Below are positions 27,347-36,852 of a stretch of DNA of 64,000 nucleotides, one piece after another (within the stretch, counting starts at the first letter, position 1; every line of letters begins with the position of its first letter). The notes below the pieces were generated by a model that had not been told where the DNA came from, made no database searches, and worked only from the letters and a program-made list of their open reading frames with translations. The translations under genes were made by a program, and so were the position numbers. Source of the stretch: Tunturiibacter empetritectus (GTDB lineage: Bacteria > Acidobacteriota > Terriglobia > Terriglobales > Acidobacteriaceae); the NCBI RefSeq assembly GCF_013410875.1, contig NZ_JACCCU010000001.1, positions 310,001 to 374,000 on the forward strand. Reading direction: 5' to 3'.

Positions 27347-28873
27347 GTGCGCCTCCCATTTCCTGAACGCATTCCGATCGTCCCCGTATTCTTCTTTGCG
27401 GTGACCCTCATGGTCATCCAGCTCGCTCAAGGCACCAGCCCTACCTTCGTGCTCTGCTGCTTCTTCTATATTCTCGTCGCTACGCATGCCTTCAACGTCG
27501 CAGGAGGATTCACCCGAACCTCCGGAGCCTTCATCTTCTTCAACTCCGTCCTCGGCGTCATCGTCGGCCTTTGCATGAAGGCGTACCTCGACGAAGCGGC
27601 AGACTCCAATCTCTTTGACCCCGAGCTCACCATCCGGGTTCTACTCGCCGGCATGTGCATGATGCTGGTCGCCGTCTACTTCACCAAAAGATCCGCCCCA
27701 CGGCATGCGCTCCTGGGAAAGATGGTCTCCGACGCCAAGATGCAGACAGCCACCGTCGGCAGTCTCATCGCGGGCGTCCTGCTCCAAATCGCCTTTGTCG
27801 TCTTCCCCGCCGGCAGCGGATCGGTCCTCAGCGCTCTCAACCAGCTCAATCGTTTCTGGTCCCTGGCGGTCGTCCTGGGGGTCATCAACACCATCCGCCG
27901 CAGCGGCGGAAAGCGCAGCGTCAATCTGCCGGTTCTGCTCGCCGGATCTTTCATGTTCGCCTTCGGCGTCCTGGGCTTTTCCAAAGAAGGCATGTTATCC
28001 CCCTTTGCCTGCTGGCTCCTGGCGATAGCTTCTCAGAAGTACAAACTCAATCGAGCGCAGATTCTCGGCGGAATTCTCGTCACCATCTTTATCTTCCGGT
28101 ACCTGGTCCCCTATGCCCAATATGGAAGAACCTATCGAGAAGAAAATGGCGGCGTCAGCATCTCCACAGTGTTCTCTCTCCTTTCCAATCTCGGGTACGT
28201 CCGCGAACAATACCTCCTGACCTCCGCCGGCTCCTACGATGAACGCATCCTCGGCTACTACAACAACTCCCAGGGATTCTTTGACCGCCTTGAGATGATC
28301 TCGATCGACGACGCTCTCATCAACCACACAGCGCAGTTCGGAAACTTTGGCATCTACCCCATCGTTGAAGCCTTCGAGAATCTCGTCCCCCACTTTATCT
28401 GGCCCAATAAACCCGCATTGCTGGCCGGAAATATCTACGCCCACGAGGTTGGCCTTCTAGGCGAAAACGACGAATCCACCGGCGTATCGTTCTCCTCCAC
28501 CGCCACCGCCTTCCATCTCATCGGATGGAAGGGCATCTTCCTCCTCGCACCGGCCATCTGGTTCCTCCTCTTCTTCGTCTTCGAATCCCTCTGCGGAGAT
28601 ACGCGAGAGACCCCATGGGGACTTCTGGTCCTGGTCCTCTACACCCACACCGCTCCAGAAGGCGACATCGGCAACATGGTCTACACAGCAACCTACGCGG
28701 CCTTCGGTATCGTCTTTGCCGCGGTTGTCGGCGCCTACATTGCTCCTCTTATCGGGACCCTCTTTATCGGACCCGAGGGCATCGAACTCCGCCGCGGAGC
28801 CTCGATTCGAAGCATCGCCGGCCGGCTGCTCCTCCCGCCGCCGCCAAAGCCGGATCAGAATCCCGCCTCTTGA
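27347..28873 (+). CDS. Polytopic membrane protein, possibly Wzy-like polymerase
   Basis: 508 residues from a GTG at 27347 (a stop precedes it directly; GAGAAAGAG upstream). About 12 hydrophobic helices with one large loop around residues 255-375 (YGRTYREENGG to HEVGLLGENDES). Many small membrane helices plus a big extracytoplasmic loop is the arrangement of O-antigen or polysaccharide polymerases, but no signature is certain. The Pro-rich tail lies in the cytoplasm or is disordered. A permease gene follows after a strong inverted repeat. Confidence 0.6.
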   Translation: MRLPFPERIPIVPVFFFAVTLMVIQLAQGTSPTFVLCCFFYILVATHAFNVAGGFTRTSGAFIFFNSVLGVIVGLCMKAYLDEAADSNLFDPELTIRVLLAGMCMMLVAVYFTKRSAPRHALLGKMVSDAKMQTATVGSLIAGVLLQIAFVVFPAGSGSVLSALNQLNRFWSLAVVLGVINTIRRSGGKRSVNLPVLLAGSFMFAFGVLGFSKEGMLSPFACWLLAIASQKYKLNRAQILGGILVTIFIFRYLVPYAQYGRTYREENGGVSISTVFSLLSNLGYVREQYLLTSAGSYDERILGYYNNSQGFFDRLEMISIDDALINHTAQFGNFGIYPIVEAFENLVPHFIWPNKPALLAGNIYAHEVGLLGENDESTGVSFSSTATAFHLIGWKGIFLLAPAIWFLLFFVFESLCGDTRETPWGLLVLVLYTHTAPEGDIGNMVYTATYAAFGIVFAAVVGAYIAPLIGTLFIGPEGIELRRGASIRSIAGRLLLPPPPKPDQNPAS

Positions 28874-28877
28874 CATC

Positions 28878-28925
28878 TGTCCTGCCGGACGGGATCCCTG
28901 CGCGGGAGGCCCGTCCGGCAGGACA
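28878..28925. repeat. Perfect 16-base inverted repeat
   Basis: TGTCCTGCCGGACGGG and CCCGTCCGGCAGGACA, separated by 16 bases, directly after the stop at 28873. The right arm is the same sequence as the repeat ends near hisA (5115-5131, 6014-6031). May act as terminator, though no T-run follows. Confidence 0.75.
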
Positions 28926-28946
28926 TTCCCATACACTGGTACAAGC

Positions 28947-30038
28947 ATGAACAAATTAGTCGTCGGCAATCTGGTCCATCGCCCCCTCCGCTCGCTCATC
29001 AGCTGCCTCGCCATCGCCATCGAGGTCATCATGATCCTCTCCATCACCGCAATCCTCATGGGCAAACTCAACGGCTTCAAGACCCGCCAGAACGGCATCG
29101 GCATGGACATGTTCGTCCGCCCCAACACCGCCAGCAACCTCATCGGCATGAGCCCCGCCGGAGCCTCCATCAAGGTCGCTGACATCCTCGCCAAAGTCCC
29201 CCACGTCATCGTCTCCGCCCCCGTCAACGTCCAGATCAACAGCTCCCTCGACACCATCTACGGCATCGACTTCAAGAGCTTCGACGCCCTTCTCCCCTTC
29301 GTCTTTCTCTCCGGCACCCCCTTCCAGGGCCCCGACGACGTCATCCTCGACGACTACGCCGCCGCCGGCAAAAAGGTCGGCGACCCCATCAGCATCCTCA
29401 ACCACCCCTTCCGCATCTGCGGCATCGTCGCCCACGGCAAAGGCGGCCGCAAGTTCGTCCCCATCGACACCATGGGCGCACTCACCGGCACCGAGGGCAA
29501 AGCCACCATGTTCTACCTCCGCACCGAGGACCAGCCGAAGTACCAGGACGAAGTCCGCAAAGACATCCTTGCCACCCCCGGCATGAGCACCTACAACGTC
29601 GCCACCGCCGAAGAGTACCTCTCCTCCATCTCACCCGACCGCCTCCCCGGCTTCAACATCGGCCTCCAGGTCGTCATCGGCATCGCCGTCATCATCGGCT
29701 TCCTCGTCATCTTTCAGTCCATGTACACCGCCGTCATGGAGCGCACCCGCGAGATCGGCATCCTCAAATCCATGGGAGCCTCCCGCTCCTACATCGTAGG
29801 CATCGTTCTCCGCGAGACCGGCGTCCTCGCCACCATCGGTATCGTGATCGGCATCGCAGCCAGCTTTGCTCTCAGTGCCGCGCTCGAGTCCCGCTTCCCC
29901 ACACTCGACTTCGTCATCAACGTCCCCTACGTCTGGAAGGCCACCCTTATAGCCTTCATAGGAGCTCTGCTGGGCGCACTCTACCCAGCCCTAAAAGCCG
30001 CCAGCAAAGACCCCATCGACGCCCTCTCCTACGAGTAA
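28947..30038 (+). CDS. ABC transporter permease, FtsX/MacB type
   Basis: 363 residues from the ATG at 28947. One N-terminal membrane helix (about 15-40), a periplasmic MacB-like core domain (about 45-225) and three C-terminal helices forming the FtsX domain (MERTREIGILKSMGASRSYI between them, a diagnostic cytoplasmic loop). It should pair with an ATPase; none is adjacent, the only candidate in the window being the LolD-type gene at 59694. Probably an envelope export or lipoprotein-type transporter. Confidence 0.88.
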   Translation: MNKLVVGNLVHRPLRSLISCLAIAIEVIMILSITAILMGKLNGFKTRQNGIGMDMFVRPNTASNLIGMSPAGASIKVADILAKVPHVIVSAPVNVQINSSLDTIYGIDFKSFDALLPFVFLSGTPFQGPDDVILDDYAAAGKKVGDPISILNHPFRICGIVAHGKGGRKFVPIDTMGALTGTEGKATMFYLRTEDQPKYQDEVRKDILATPGMSTYNVATAEEYLSSISPDRLPGFNIGLQVVIGIAVIIGFLVIFQSMYTAVMERTREIGILKSMGASRSYIVGIVLRETGVLATIGIVIGIAASFALSAALESRFPTLDFVINVPYVWKATLIAFIGALLGALYPALKAASKDPIDALSYE

Positions 30039-30130
30039 CCCGATCAGCCAAACTACGTCTCCGCCACAAACCGCGTAGACTCTCTTCACAGGCGATCTTT
30101 GCATTCGCAGGCGCTGAAACGCGGTGAAGC

Positions 30131-30811
30131 ATGCGACTCCCGCTTTTAATTCTGCACATCCTCGGTGGCAGCATTGGCTTGCTGTCCGGCACCTTTGCCA
30201 TTGCCGTCCGCAAAGGCAGCCGACTACATCGTGCCTCGGGAAACGTCTTCACCATCGCGATGCTGACCTTGGCGTCGAGCGGCTTCTGTCTCGCTATACT
30301 CAAATCGCAGCGTGGCAACATCATCGGCAGCATCGTCACCTTTTACATGATTACCACCGCATGGCTTGCCGGCCGTCGCAGAAACATAGGCCAGCCTGAT
30401 TGGGCCGCGCTCTTCGTCGGCCTCGGTGGAGCAGCCGCCGTCATCACGCTCGGCGTCCTTACCCGCCACCACCCCGACAAAAACGCCCCCGCAGGCATGT
30501 GCTTCTTCTTCGGCGTCGTCCTCCTGCTTGCTGCCGCCGGAGACATCCGTATGCTCACTCGAGGCGGAATCGCCGGGCGACAGCGCATCACGCGTCACCT
30601 CTGGCGCATGTGCTTTGGACTCTTTATCGCCACTGGCTCTTTCTTCCTCGGCCAGCAACAGGTCTTTCCCGCTTTCCTGCGCGGCTCTACCTTCCTCACC
30701 ATCCTCGCCGTCCTGCCCTTCCCATTGATGATCTATTGGCTCGTCCGCGTCCGTTTCAGCAAGGCTTACAAAGTACAACCCCCACCCACGCCGATGCCCG
30801 CGACTCCTTGA
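30131..30811 (+). CDS. DUF2306-type membrane protein
   Basis: 226 residues, seven predicted helices. It begins MRLPLLILHILGGSIGLLSG, with a KGSRLHRASGNVF loop typical of this family, and RITRHLWRMCFGLFIATGSF further on with conserved His and Arg. Possibly a heme- or quinone-interacting membrane protein given the conserved histidines, but this is conjecture. Stands alone. Confidence 0.78.
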   Translation: MRLPLLILHILGGSIGLLSGTFAIAVRKGSRLHRASGNVFTIAMLTLASSGFCLAILKSQRGNIIGSIVTFYMITTAWLAGRRRNIGQPDWAALFVGLGGAAAVITLGVLTRHHPDKNAPAGMCFFFGVVLLLAAAGDIRMLTRGGIAGRQRITRHLWRMCFGLFIATGSFFLGQQQVFPAFLRGSTFLTILAVLPFPLMIYWLVRVRFSKAYKVQPPPTPMPATP

Positions 30812-30935
30812 AGCTTCCAATGCATCAGTGTCAGCAAAAAGCCCTCGGCATTCCCCACCGCCACCATGCCACTCGCCTCTGATTTTGCCGTCTGTGCCTG
30901 TTTGCAACAGCCATCGCTTCTGTCTACTTCAAGGG

Positions 30936-30966
30936 TTGAGACAGCACATCTTTCGGCTCTGATAAT
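30936..30966 (+). promoter_or_regulatory. Putative promoter of the haloperoxidase-like gene
   Basis: TTGAGA (30936-30941), a 19-base spacer and GATAAT (30961-30966), about 100 bases before the ATG at 31064. Supports the downstream start over earlier in-frame codons. Confidence 0.4.
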
Positions 30967-31063
30967 CTCTCGGACCGGAACAGTAAAAATGCCACCTTTC
31001 CAAAGATCATCGCATCACAACTCTGTTCAGCACACGCTTCGCATAAATCAAGGAGCAACTCCC

Positions 31064-31888
31064 ATGAGCGAGATCAGGACCAAAGACGGAACATCGATTT
31101 ACTTCAAGGACTGGGGCACTGGACAGCCCATCGTATTTAGCCATGGCTGGCCCCTCTCCGCCGACGACTGGGACACCCAGATGATGTTCTTCCTCAATCA
31201 CGGCTATCGCGTCATCGCCCATGACCGCCGCGGCCACGGACGCTCCAGCCAGGGAGCCGACGGCCACGACATGGATCACTACGCCGACGATCTTGCAGCG
31301 CTGACCGCCCATCTCGATCTGAAGAACGCCATCCACGTCGGACACTCCACCGGCGGCGGCGAAGTAGTGCGCTATCTGGGACGGCACGGAGAGAGCCGCG
31401 TGGCCAAGGCTGCGATCATCAGCGCGGTGCCGCCGCTCATGGTCAAGACAGCGGCCAATCCGGGAGGCCTTCCCAAGGAGGTCTTCGACGGATTTCAGGC
31501 CCAGCTCGCCGCCAATCGTTCGCAGTTCTATCGCGACATCGCCGCCGGTCCCTTCTACGGCTACAACCGCCCCGGCGCGAAATCCTCCGAGGCGGTCATC
31601 GACAACTGGTGGCGCCAGGGCATGATGGGCGGCGCCAAGGCGCACTACGACGGCATCGTCGCCTTCTCCCAAACCGACTTCACCGAGGACCTGAAGAAGA
31701 TCACGGTACCAGTGCTGGTGATGCACGGCGAAGACGATCAGATTGTGCCATTCGCCGACGCCGGTCCCCTCTCAGCGAAGCTGCTCAAAAACTCTAAGTC
31801 GAAGTTCTATCCAGGATTCCCGCACGGTATGCCTACTACCAATGCGGAGACGATCAACGCAGATCTACTCGCGTTTCTCAAGGGATGA
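31064..31888 (+). CDS. Alpha/beta hydrolase, cofactor-free haloperoxidase type
   Basis: 274 residues from the ATG at 31064 (AAGGAG upstream). Alpha/beta-hydrolase fold of the non-heme chloroperoxidase/arylesterase group: [11 protein letters not shown] oxyanion region, nucleophile Ser95 in VGHSTGGGE, acid in [10 protein letters not shown] and His in PGFPHGMP. Family enzymes hydrolyse esters and, with peracid, show haloperoxidase activity; the natural substrate is unknown. Cytoplasmic, monocistronic. Confidence 0.92.
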   Translation: MSEIRTKDGTSIYFKDWGTGQPIVFSHGWPLSADDWDTQMMFFLNHGYRVIAHDRRGHGRSSQGADGHDMDHYADDLAALTAHLDLKNAIHVGHSTGGGEVVRYLGRHGESRVAKAAIISAVPPLMVKTAANPGGLPKEVFDGFQAQLAANRSQFYRDIAAGPFYGYNRPGAKSSEAVIDNWWRQGMMGGAKAHYDGIVAFSQTDFTEDLKKITVPVLVMHGEDDQIVPFADAGPLSAKLLKNSKSKFYPGFPHGMPTTNAETINADLLAFLKG

Positions 31889-32140
31889 GCGTCTTAAGAT
31901 AGGAGCGTCTTTGAGGGGTCGTGATTCAAAAGCCCCCCAGATTCCGGGCAAGTGACGTCTAACCGGAGATAATCGGGTCACTCCCCTTTGCCGACCATCC
32001 GGAAGTGGATGACCGGTATCCGCCTTTCGTTCTTGTATCCGCTAATTGGCGATCTTCCATCAAGTGATCTCTCTCCTTTGCTGTTGTGAGTCCTGCGTGT
32101 TATTTTCGCCGCGTACTCGGATTGGTCTGGCGGGAGTTCT

Positions 32141-32731
32141 ATGAAGCACGCCGTCCTTGGTCTTCGCGTCCACTCCGGATGGACCGCTCTTGTCGCGATA
32201 TCGCTTGAAGACGGCTCTCCGCTGGTGCTTCTGCGTGAGCACCCTCACCTCGTCAAAACCTTCACTTATGAACTTCGTCAGCCCTATCACACCGCTGGAA
32301 AAAGACCGCCTGCCGAGGCCCCCGGCTTTATCTCGGGCGTGCGCGCCGAAGCAAGACGTCTCGCATATCGAGCCATCCAGTCTGCACAGGGGAACCTTCA
32401 CCTGCAAGGATATGAGCTCAAGCGCTGCTGTCTTCTTCTAGCCTCCGGAAGGCCGCTTCCGGGTCTACCTCAAATCCTGGCGTCTCATGCGTTGATTCAC
32501 GCTGCGGATGGGGAACTTTTCCGCGAAGCACTGCTCCACGCGAGCAAGCGGTGCGGCGTCGAGACGTTCACTGCGAAAGAGAGCGAACTGCTCGAACGGG
32601 CCGTGCATGCCCTTCACCTGCAACCTGATGAGCTTGCCCGTCGCCTCGCCGATCTAGGCCGCCCGCTTGGTGTCCCGTGGTCACAGGACGAGAAGTTCGC
32701 TGCGCTTGTCGCTTGGCTTTCTCTCTTGTAG
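32141..32731 (+). CDS. Conserved protein of unknown function
   Basis: 196 residues, no signal peptide, well-spread hydrophobic pattern of a folded alpha/beta protein. Conserved-looking segments are VHSGWTALVAISLEDGSPLV near the start, LLLASGRPLPGLPQILASH in the middle (which may bind a nucleotide or phosphate) and a C-terminal PWSQDEKFAALVAWLSL. Comparable proteins occur in other Acidobacteria and Deltaproteobacteria. Convergent with the DUF4386 gene, stops about 18 bases apart. Confidence 0.72.
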   Translation: MKHAVLGLRVHSGWTALVAISLEDGSPLVLLREHPHLVKTFTYELRQPYHTAGKRPPAEAPGFISGVRAEARRLAYRAIQSAQGNLHLQGYELKRCCLLLASGRPLPGLPQILASHALIHAADGELFREALLHASKRCGVETFTAKESELLERAVHALHLQPDELARRLADLGRPLGVPWSQDEKFAALVAWLSLL

Positions 32732-32748
32732 GACCAACGCACGGCATC

Positions 32749-33462
32749 CTAACTAACCGCCGGCGAGAAGCCTGCGGCGTCCAGTGCTGGTGACCTGGCG
32801 CCCTTGATGACAAGCCACAGCATAAATGCCACCTCCCCAAAGAAGGCGGGCTGAGCCCAGCGAAACACATTGTCGTAGTATCGCGGCAACAGTATGCCAG
32901 TAAGGCTCAGGATTATCCACGCCAAGCCGTCGATGGCGAGCCAGACGCCCAGCAAGCGCGGCAGCAATCGAGACTCGTACACGAGCAGCGCGAGCGGCAA
33001 GAGCCACAGGCCAAAAAATATTTCGTCAACAACAAATCCCTGAAAATGAAGATTGAGGAATAGCATAGCCAGAGCATCGCGCTGAGGCTTTTCAACTATG
33101 GATAGGAAGTCAGCCCCGCGCACGAGAAGGAGGGCAGCGATTGAGTTCAGCTCATTCAGAAATGCTATCGGGATGGAGGCAACAACTAAGGTCACCATGA
33201 GCGAGGCGTACCGCCGGTTGACCCCCTTGAGCAGGTCGTATAACGCCAGAACCACAAAGATAAAACCGGCCTGGCTGATGAGTTGGGCCGCGATGCTGAG
33301 ACGAAAAAGCGTCTCGGAGGCCGCAATGTTGTTGGCCGTCGCCGCTGCGTTCCCGTGCACGATCAGCTTGCTGGGAGCATAGACCATGGCGAAGACGCCC
33401 GGTATGGAGAACAGTACATACAGCAGTCCTGCGAATCTGCCTGGGTTCCTCGTGGAACTCAT
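32749..33462 (-). CDS. DUF4386 membrane protein
   Basis: 237 residues from the ATG at 33462 (GGGAGGG upstream). Six hydrophobic helices; begins MSSTRNPGRFAGLLYVLFSI as is usual for DUF4386, with FFGLWLLPLALLVYESRLLP and the WLAIDGLAWI helix. Inner-membrane protein of unknown function. Confidence 0.85.
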   Translation of the reverse strand: MSSTRNPGRFAGLLYVLFSIPGVFAMVYAPSKLIVHGNAAATANNIAASETLFRLSIAAQLISQAGFIFVVLALYDLLKGVNRRYASLMVTLVVASIPIAFLNELNSIAALLLVRGADFLSIVEKPQRDALAMLFLNLHFQGFVVDEIFFGLWLLPLALLVYESRLLPRLLGVWLAIDGLAWIILSLTGILLPRYYDNVFRWAQPAFFGEVAFMLWLVIKGARSPALDAAGFSPAVS

Positions 33463-33836
33463 GTTCCCTCCCTTGTTGTAAGCAGCCTGATAAAAGGGTC
33501 CCACCGGGGAGACGCCGAAGGCTATCGAAATGTTACGCCACACAGCAAATCAGGCGATTTCGCACAGAACCTCTTGCAACCGGTCTGATCCGGATTCTGG
33601 CGGATCACGGGCTAACCGGAAACTGACCTACACCGGGAAGGCCGCCGCTTGACAAACAGCCGCCCCAAATCCCCCACTTTCAAGCTGCCGCACCCAAATA
33701 AAAATCCACCGCTAGAACGCGAAACCCCGCCACTGGGGCGCCCTCCACCACAAAATGACGCAGTCAAAACACCACATCTCACCACCATAAAACCACCTCC
33801 CCACCACCATCCACCATCAGCTTGCAACGCCCAAAC
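33463..33836. other. Spacer with strand-skewed low-complexity stretch
   Basis: 374 bases. From about 33650 to 33830 the plus strand is made almost entirely of A and C with few G, so the minus strand is G/T-rich with repeated GGTGG units. No credible gene; the small frame at 33612-33827 is Gly/Trp-rich low complexity. Confidence 0.5.
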
Positions 33837-34844
33837 TCAGACCGATCCCGCCGCCGCATCCGCCACCTCACCCAGGAAAAACCGCCGCATCGCCAACTCC
33901 GCCGTCAGGGGAGCCAGCGCCAGCGCGAACGGCAAAAAGATCCGCACCTCCTCCATCCTCCCCACCACCAGCCACATCCCCAGAAAGACCAGCGCCCCCG
34001 CCAGCATCCCCGCTCCCGCCGCCTCCACCCGCTCCCGATGCCTCACCACCAACCCCACGGTCCACGCAAATGGCCCCATAAACAGCGCAAACGGAAGCCA
34101 CGACACAGGAGAACTCAAGTTCAAAAGCAGCTGAAACACCGGCGTACTGCCATAGGTCGCCAGAGGAAACATTCGCCGCATCAGCCAGTACTGAATCCCT
34201 ACCACCACCAGCAGCGAAACCACGCTCGTCCCCGCCTGCAAGCCACGCGGCAGCGCAAACCCGCGCCCCAGAGGAGTCAAACAAACCAGCAGAATCCCAA
34301 TATGCAGCGCAAACCCAACATCGGCCCGAACAAACCCCTGCGCCACCGCCAGCACCAGAAACCCCACCACCGCCACACTCCCACGCACAGGCACAGCCAG
34401 CAGAAACAGCGCCACCGCTAAGATTGCCGCCGTCGGCAGCGTCTCAGGCCGTTGATACCACAACAGCCACGCCAGATAAAACTGCACCAGCACCACAAAT
34501 CCAGCCGCCCCAAACCACTGCCCCACCACCCCGGCCGCGCGGTACCTCGCCGACCGCTCGAACACCGCAAACAGCGCAAACACCGCAACCAGACCCGCGA
34601 TCACATCCACTACCGTCAGCATATGACGCAGCCCCAGATGCGTATGTTGAGCCAGAAAATACGCCGTATCGATCACCCCGATTCGATACTGGTTCGGCGC
34701 ATTTGCCGTCCCGCCCACCACGTCCATCCAGATACCCGGCTCTGCATGAAACGCCCGGCTATAGTTCCAATAGTCCAGAAAACCCGCCGACAGGACGATA
34801 AGACTCAGCAAAACGCCGACGATCTTCTTTGGGCCCTGCCTCAT
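33837..34844 (-). CDS. Polytopic membrane protein of unknown function
   Basis: 335 residues, about nine helices. The first helix is followed by DYWNYSRAFHAEPGIWMDVVGGTANAPNQYR, an acidic/aromatic loop reminiscent of the first periplasmic loop of GT-C membrane glycosyltransferases, but no diagnostic DxD is visible. Divergent from a GT-C gene at 35034, which makes a role in envelope glycan synthesis possible. Confidence 0.65.
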   Translation of the reverse strand: MRQGPKKIVGVLLSLIVLSAGFLDYWNYSRAFHAEPGIWMDVVGGTANAPNQYRIGVIDTAYFLAQHTHLGLRHMLTVVDVIAGLVAVFALFAVFERSARYRAAGVVGQWFGAAGFVVLVQFYLAWLLWYQRPETLPTAAILAVALFLLAVPVRGSVAVVGFLVLAVAQGFVRADVGFALHIGILLVCLTPLGRGFALPRGLQAGTSVVSLLVVVGIQYWLMRRMFPLATYGSTPVFQLLLNLSSPVSWLPFALFMGPFAWTVGLVVRHRERVEAAGAGMLAGALVFLGMWLVVGRMEEVRIFLPFALALAPLTAELAMRRFFLGEVADAAAGSV

Positions 34845-35033
34845 CCGTTCTCTCGCTCGCTTCCCATTGGGTTTGAGTGGAAGAATAGCACTCCGCTAAA
34901 ATCGACTCTCGCAGCCCGTGCCCGGCCGATACCCTTGGCTATCCATCCATCTGCAACTCCCTGCTCCACTTCGTACTAATTCTGTAATACCCTGAACTCT
35001 TACAACATACTTGCGTTTAACCCTCTGTACACA

Positions 35034-36725
35034 ATGAAGCGGCCAGGCTCCATCTCGTTCTCTCTTGTTCGCCTCCTCGAGGCGTTACTCCTCCTCGCCT
35101 CGGCCATCTTCTTCATCCTGCACGCCTTTCACCTCAGCGCCGACTTCCCAAACCACTCCCCCTGGATGGATTGGGCCAAGTACACCGACGAGGGCTGGTA
35201 CGGTGACGGCGCCATCCGCCACTTTCTCCAGGGCCACTGGTACATCCCCGGCGACTTCAACCCCGCCGCCGCCCTCCCCATCTGGCCCCTGCTCGAAGCC
35301 GCTCTCTTTCGCTTCACCGGCGTAAGCCTCACCGCCGTCCGCGGCCTCACCGTCGCTATCTTCGGCCTCATCCTCGCCGCCTCGTATCTTCTGCTGCGCC
35401 GCTGGCACCATCTGGCAACCCCCGCGGGCCAGACGCCGCAAAGAACTCTCGCCCCAGCCATCGCTGTCCTCCTCCTGGCCGTAAGTCCCTTTTGCTACGT
35501 CTTCACCCGTATGGCGATCCTCGAGCCTCTGCTCATCCTCCTCACGCTCCTCGCCCTCCTCGCCACCTCCTATGCGACGCCGGTGCAGGAAATCGAGCCG
35601 ATCGCCCTGCGAGACCGCCTCCATCAAGCTCTCCCCATCGTCTCCCTGGGTCTGCTTCTCCCCCTCATGGTCCTCACCAAGACCACCGCCATCTTTCTCC
35701 TCCCCTCCATCGCCTGGATCCTCTGGGCCCGCGTGGACTACCGCCTCCGCCCCTTCCTCCGTCTCGCCCTCCCCGCCGCCGCGCTCGCCGCCGTCACCTG
35801 GACCGCCTACTACGCCCTCGTCATCCGCCCACACTTCCTTGACGACTACCACTACCTCTTCAGCGCCAACGGCTACACCGGCATCACCCCCGCCACCGCC
35901 CTCTCCGTCCTGGGTGACACCATCGCTGACGGCCTCTGGATCGGCAACATCCTCTACCCTCTGGCTCTTCTCGCCATCTTCTCCGCCTTCCTCCTTCGTC
36001 CCCGCCTCCTCCGCAACCCGCTCGTCCCAGCCCTCCTGCTCTGGACCGCCGGCTACGCCTCCTTCCTCGCCTATCACAACAACCTCCAGCCGCGTTACTA
36101 CCTCGTCCTCGCGGTCCCCCTCACCCTTCTCATTCCCGTCGTCTTCTCCACCCTTTGGACTCGCAGCTACCAGACCCGCAGCCAACCCTCCGAGCCGCTA
36201 TCTCCCCTTCGCCGCCTCGGCACCGCCAGCATCGTAGCCGTCCTGGCCATCCTCACCGTCACCGACGCCCGCCAGACCCTCCACTACGTCCGCACCCCCG
36301 ACTACACCTACACCTCCGCCGCCGCCCAGATCCGCAAGATCGTCTCCGCCGACCACACCCACAACCCGCTCATCCTCTCCATCAGCGGCTCCGACCTCTC
36401 TCTCATGACCGGTCTCCCCTCCATCTGCGACGACTTCGGCACCATGGACCTCGCTGTCCGCGTCCAGGCCTACCACCCCGGCTGGTATGTTGCCTGGAAC
36501 CAGGTCGACGACGACAAGATGGACGCCCTCGCCCCCATCTACCACCTCCAGCGTGTCGCCGCCTTTCCAACCATGGACGACCCCGAGCGCAATCTCCTCA
36601 TCGTCTATCGTCTGGACCCCGCCGTCCCCGGCACGCACCCGCGCCGCCACCGCAAACCCGTCATTCCACGCCTCCTCGAGACCAGCTTCGGCCAGCAGCC
36701 CAGCCTCGATCAACTCGTACACTGA
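35034..36725 (+). CDS. GT-C (GT39/ArnT-like) membrane glycosyltransferase
   Basis: 563 residues. An N-terminal helix, then the first periplasmic loop with the acidic motif MDWAKYTDEGWYGDGAIRHF (the DE pair is the likely catalytic and metal site), at least ten further helices and a C-terminal periplasmic domain (about 410-560). This is the arrangement of lipid-phosphate-sugar-dependent transferases such as ArnT and protein O-mannosyltransferases. Acceptor unknown. Long antisense frames over this gene are shadows. Confidence 0.8.
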   Translation: MKRPGSISFSLVRLLEALLLLASAIFFILHAFHLSADFPNHSPWMDWAKYTDEGWYGDGAIRHFLQGHWYIPGDFNPAAALPIWPLLEAALFRFTGVSLTAVRGLTVAIFGLILAASYLLLRRWHHLATPAGQTPQRTLAPAIAVLLLAVSPFCYVFTRMAILEPLLILLTLLALLATSYATPVQEIEPIALRDRLHQALPIVSLGLLLPLMVLTKTTAIFLLPSIAWILWARVDYRLRPFLRLALPAAALAAVTWTAYYALVIRPHFLDDYHYLFSANGYTGITPATALSVLGDTIADGLWIGNILYPLALLAIFSAFLLRPRLLRNPLVPALLLWTAGYASFLAYHNNLQPRYYLVLAVPLTLLIPVVFSTLWTRSYQTRSQPSEPLSPLRRLGTASIVAVLAILTVTDARQTLHYVRTPDYTYTSAAAQIRKIVSADHTHNPLILSISGSDLSLMTGLPSICDDFGTMDLAVRVQAYHPGWYVAWNQVDDDKMDALAPIYHLQRVAAFPTMDDPERNLLIVYRLDPAVPGTHPRRHRKPVIPRLLETSFGQQPSLDQLVH

Positions 36726-36852
36726 TTCCAGACACCCGAACTGTGCCCATTTGAAGCCAGTCTCTAGGGATTCGCCGAAATCTGCGGGACACCAATCTCA
36801 TCTAGGCATAAAATTGACCTTCAACAAACCATCTTGGCCCATCGAGGAGTAG

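Noticed and set aside
33612..33827. 71-residue Gly/Trp-rich minus-strand frame
   Set aside because: Lies in a strand-skewed low-complexity stretch and shows no start signal or family feature.
35085..36185. 366-residue minus-strand Glu/Gly-rich frame
   Set aside because: Antisense to the GT-C glycosyltransferase; low-complexity composition from codon bias.
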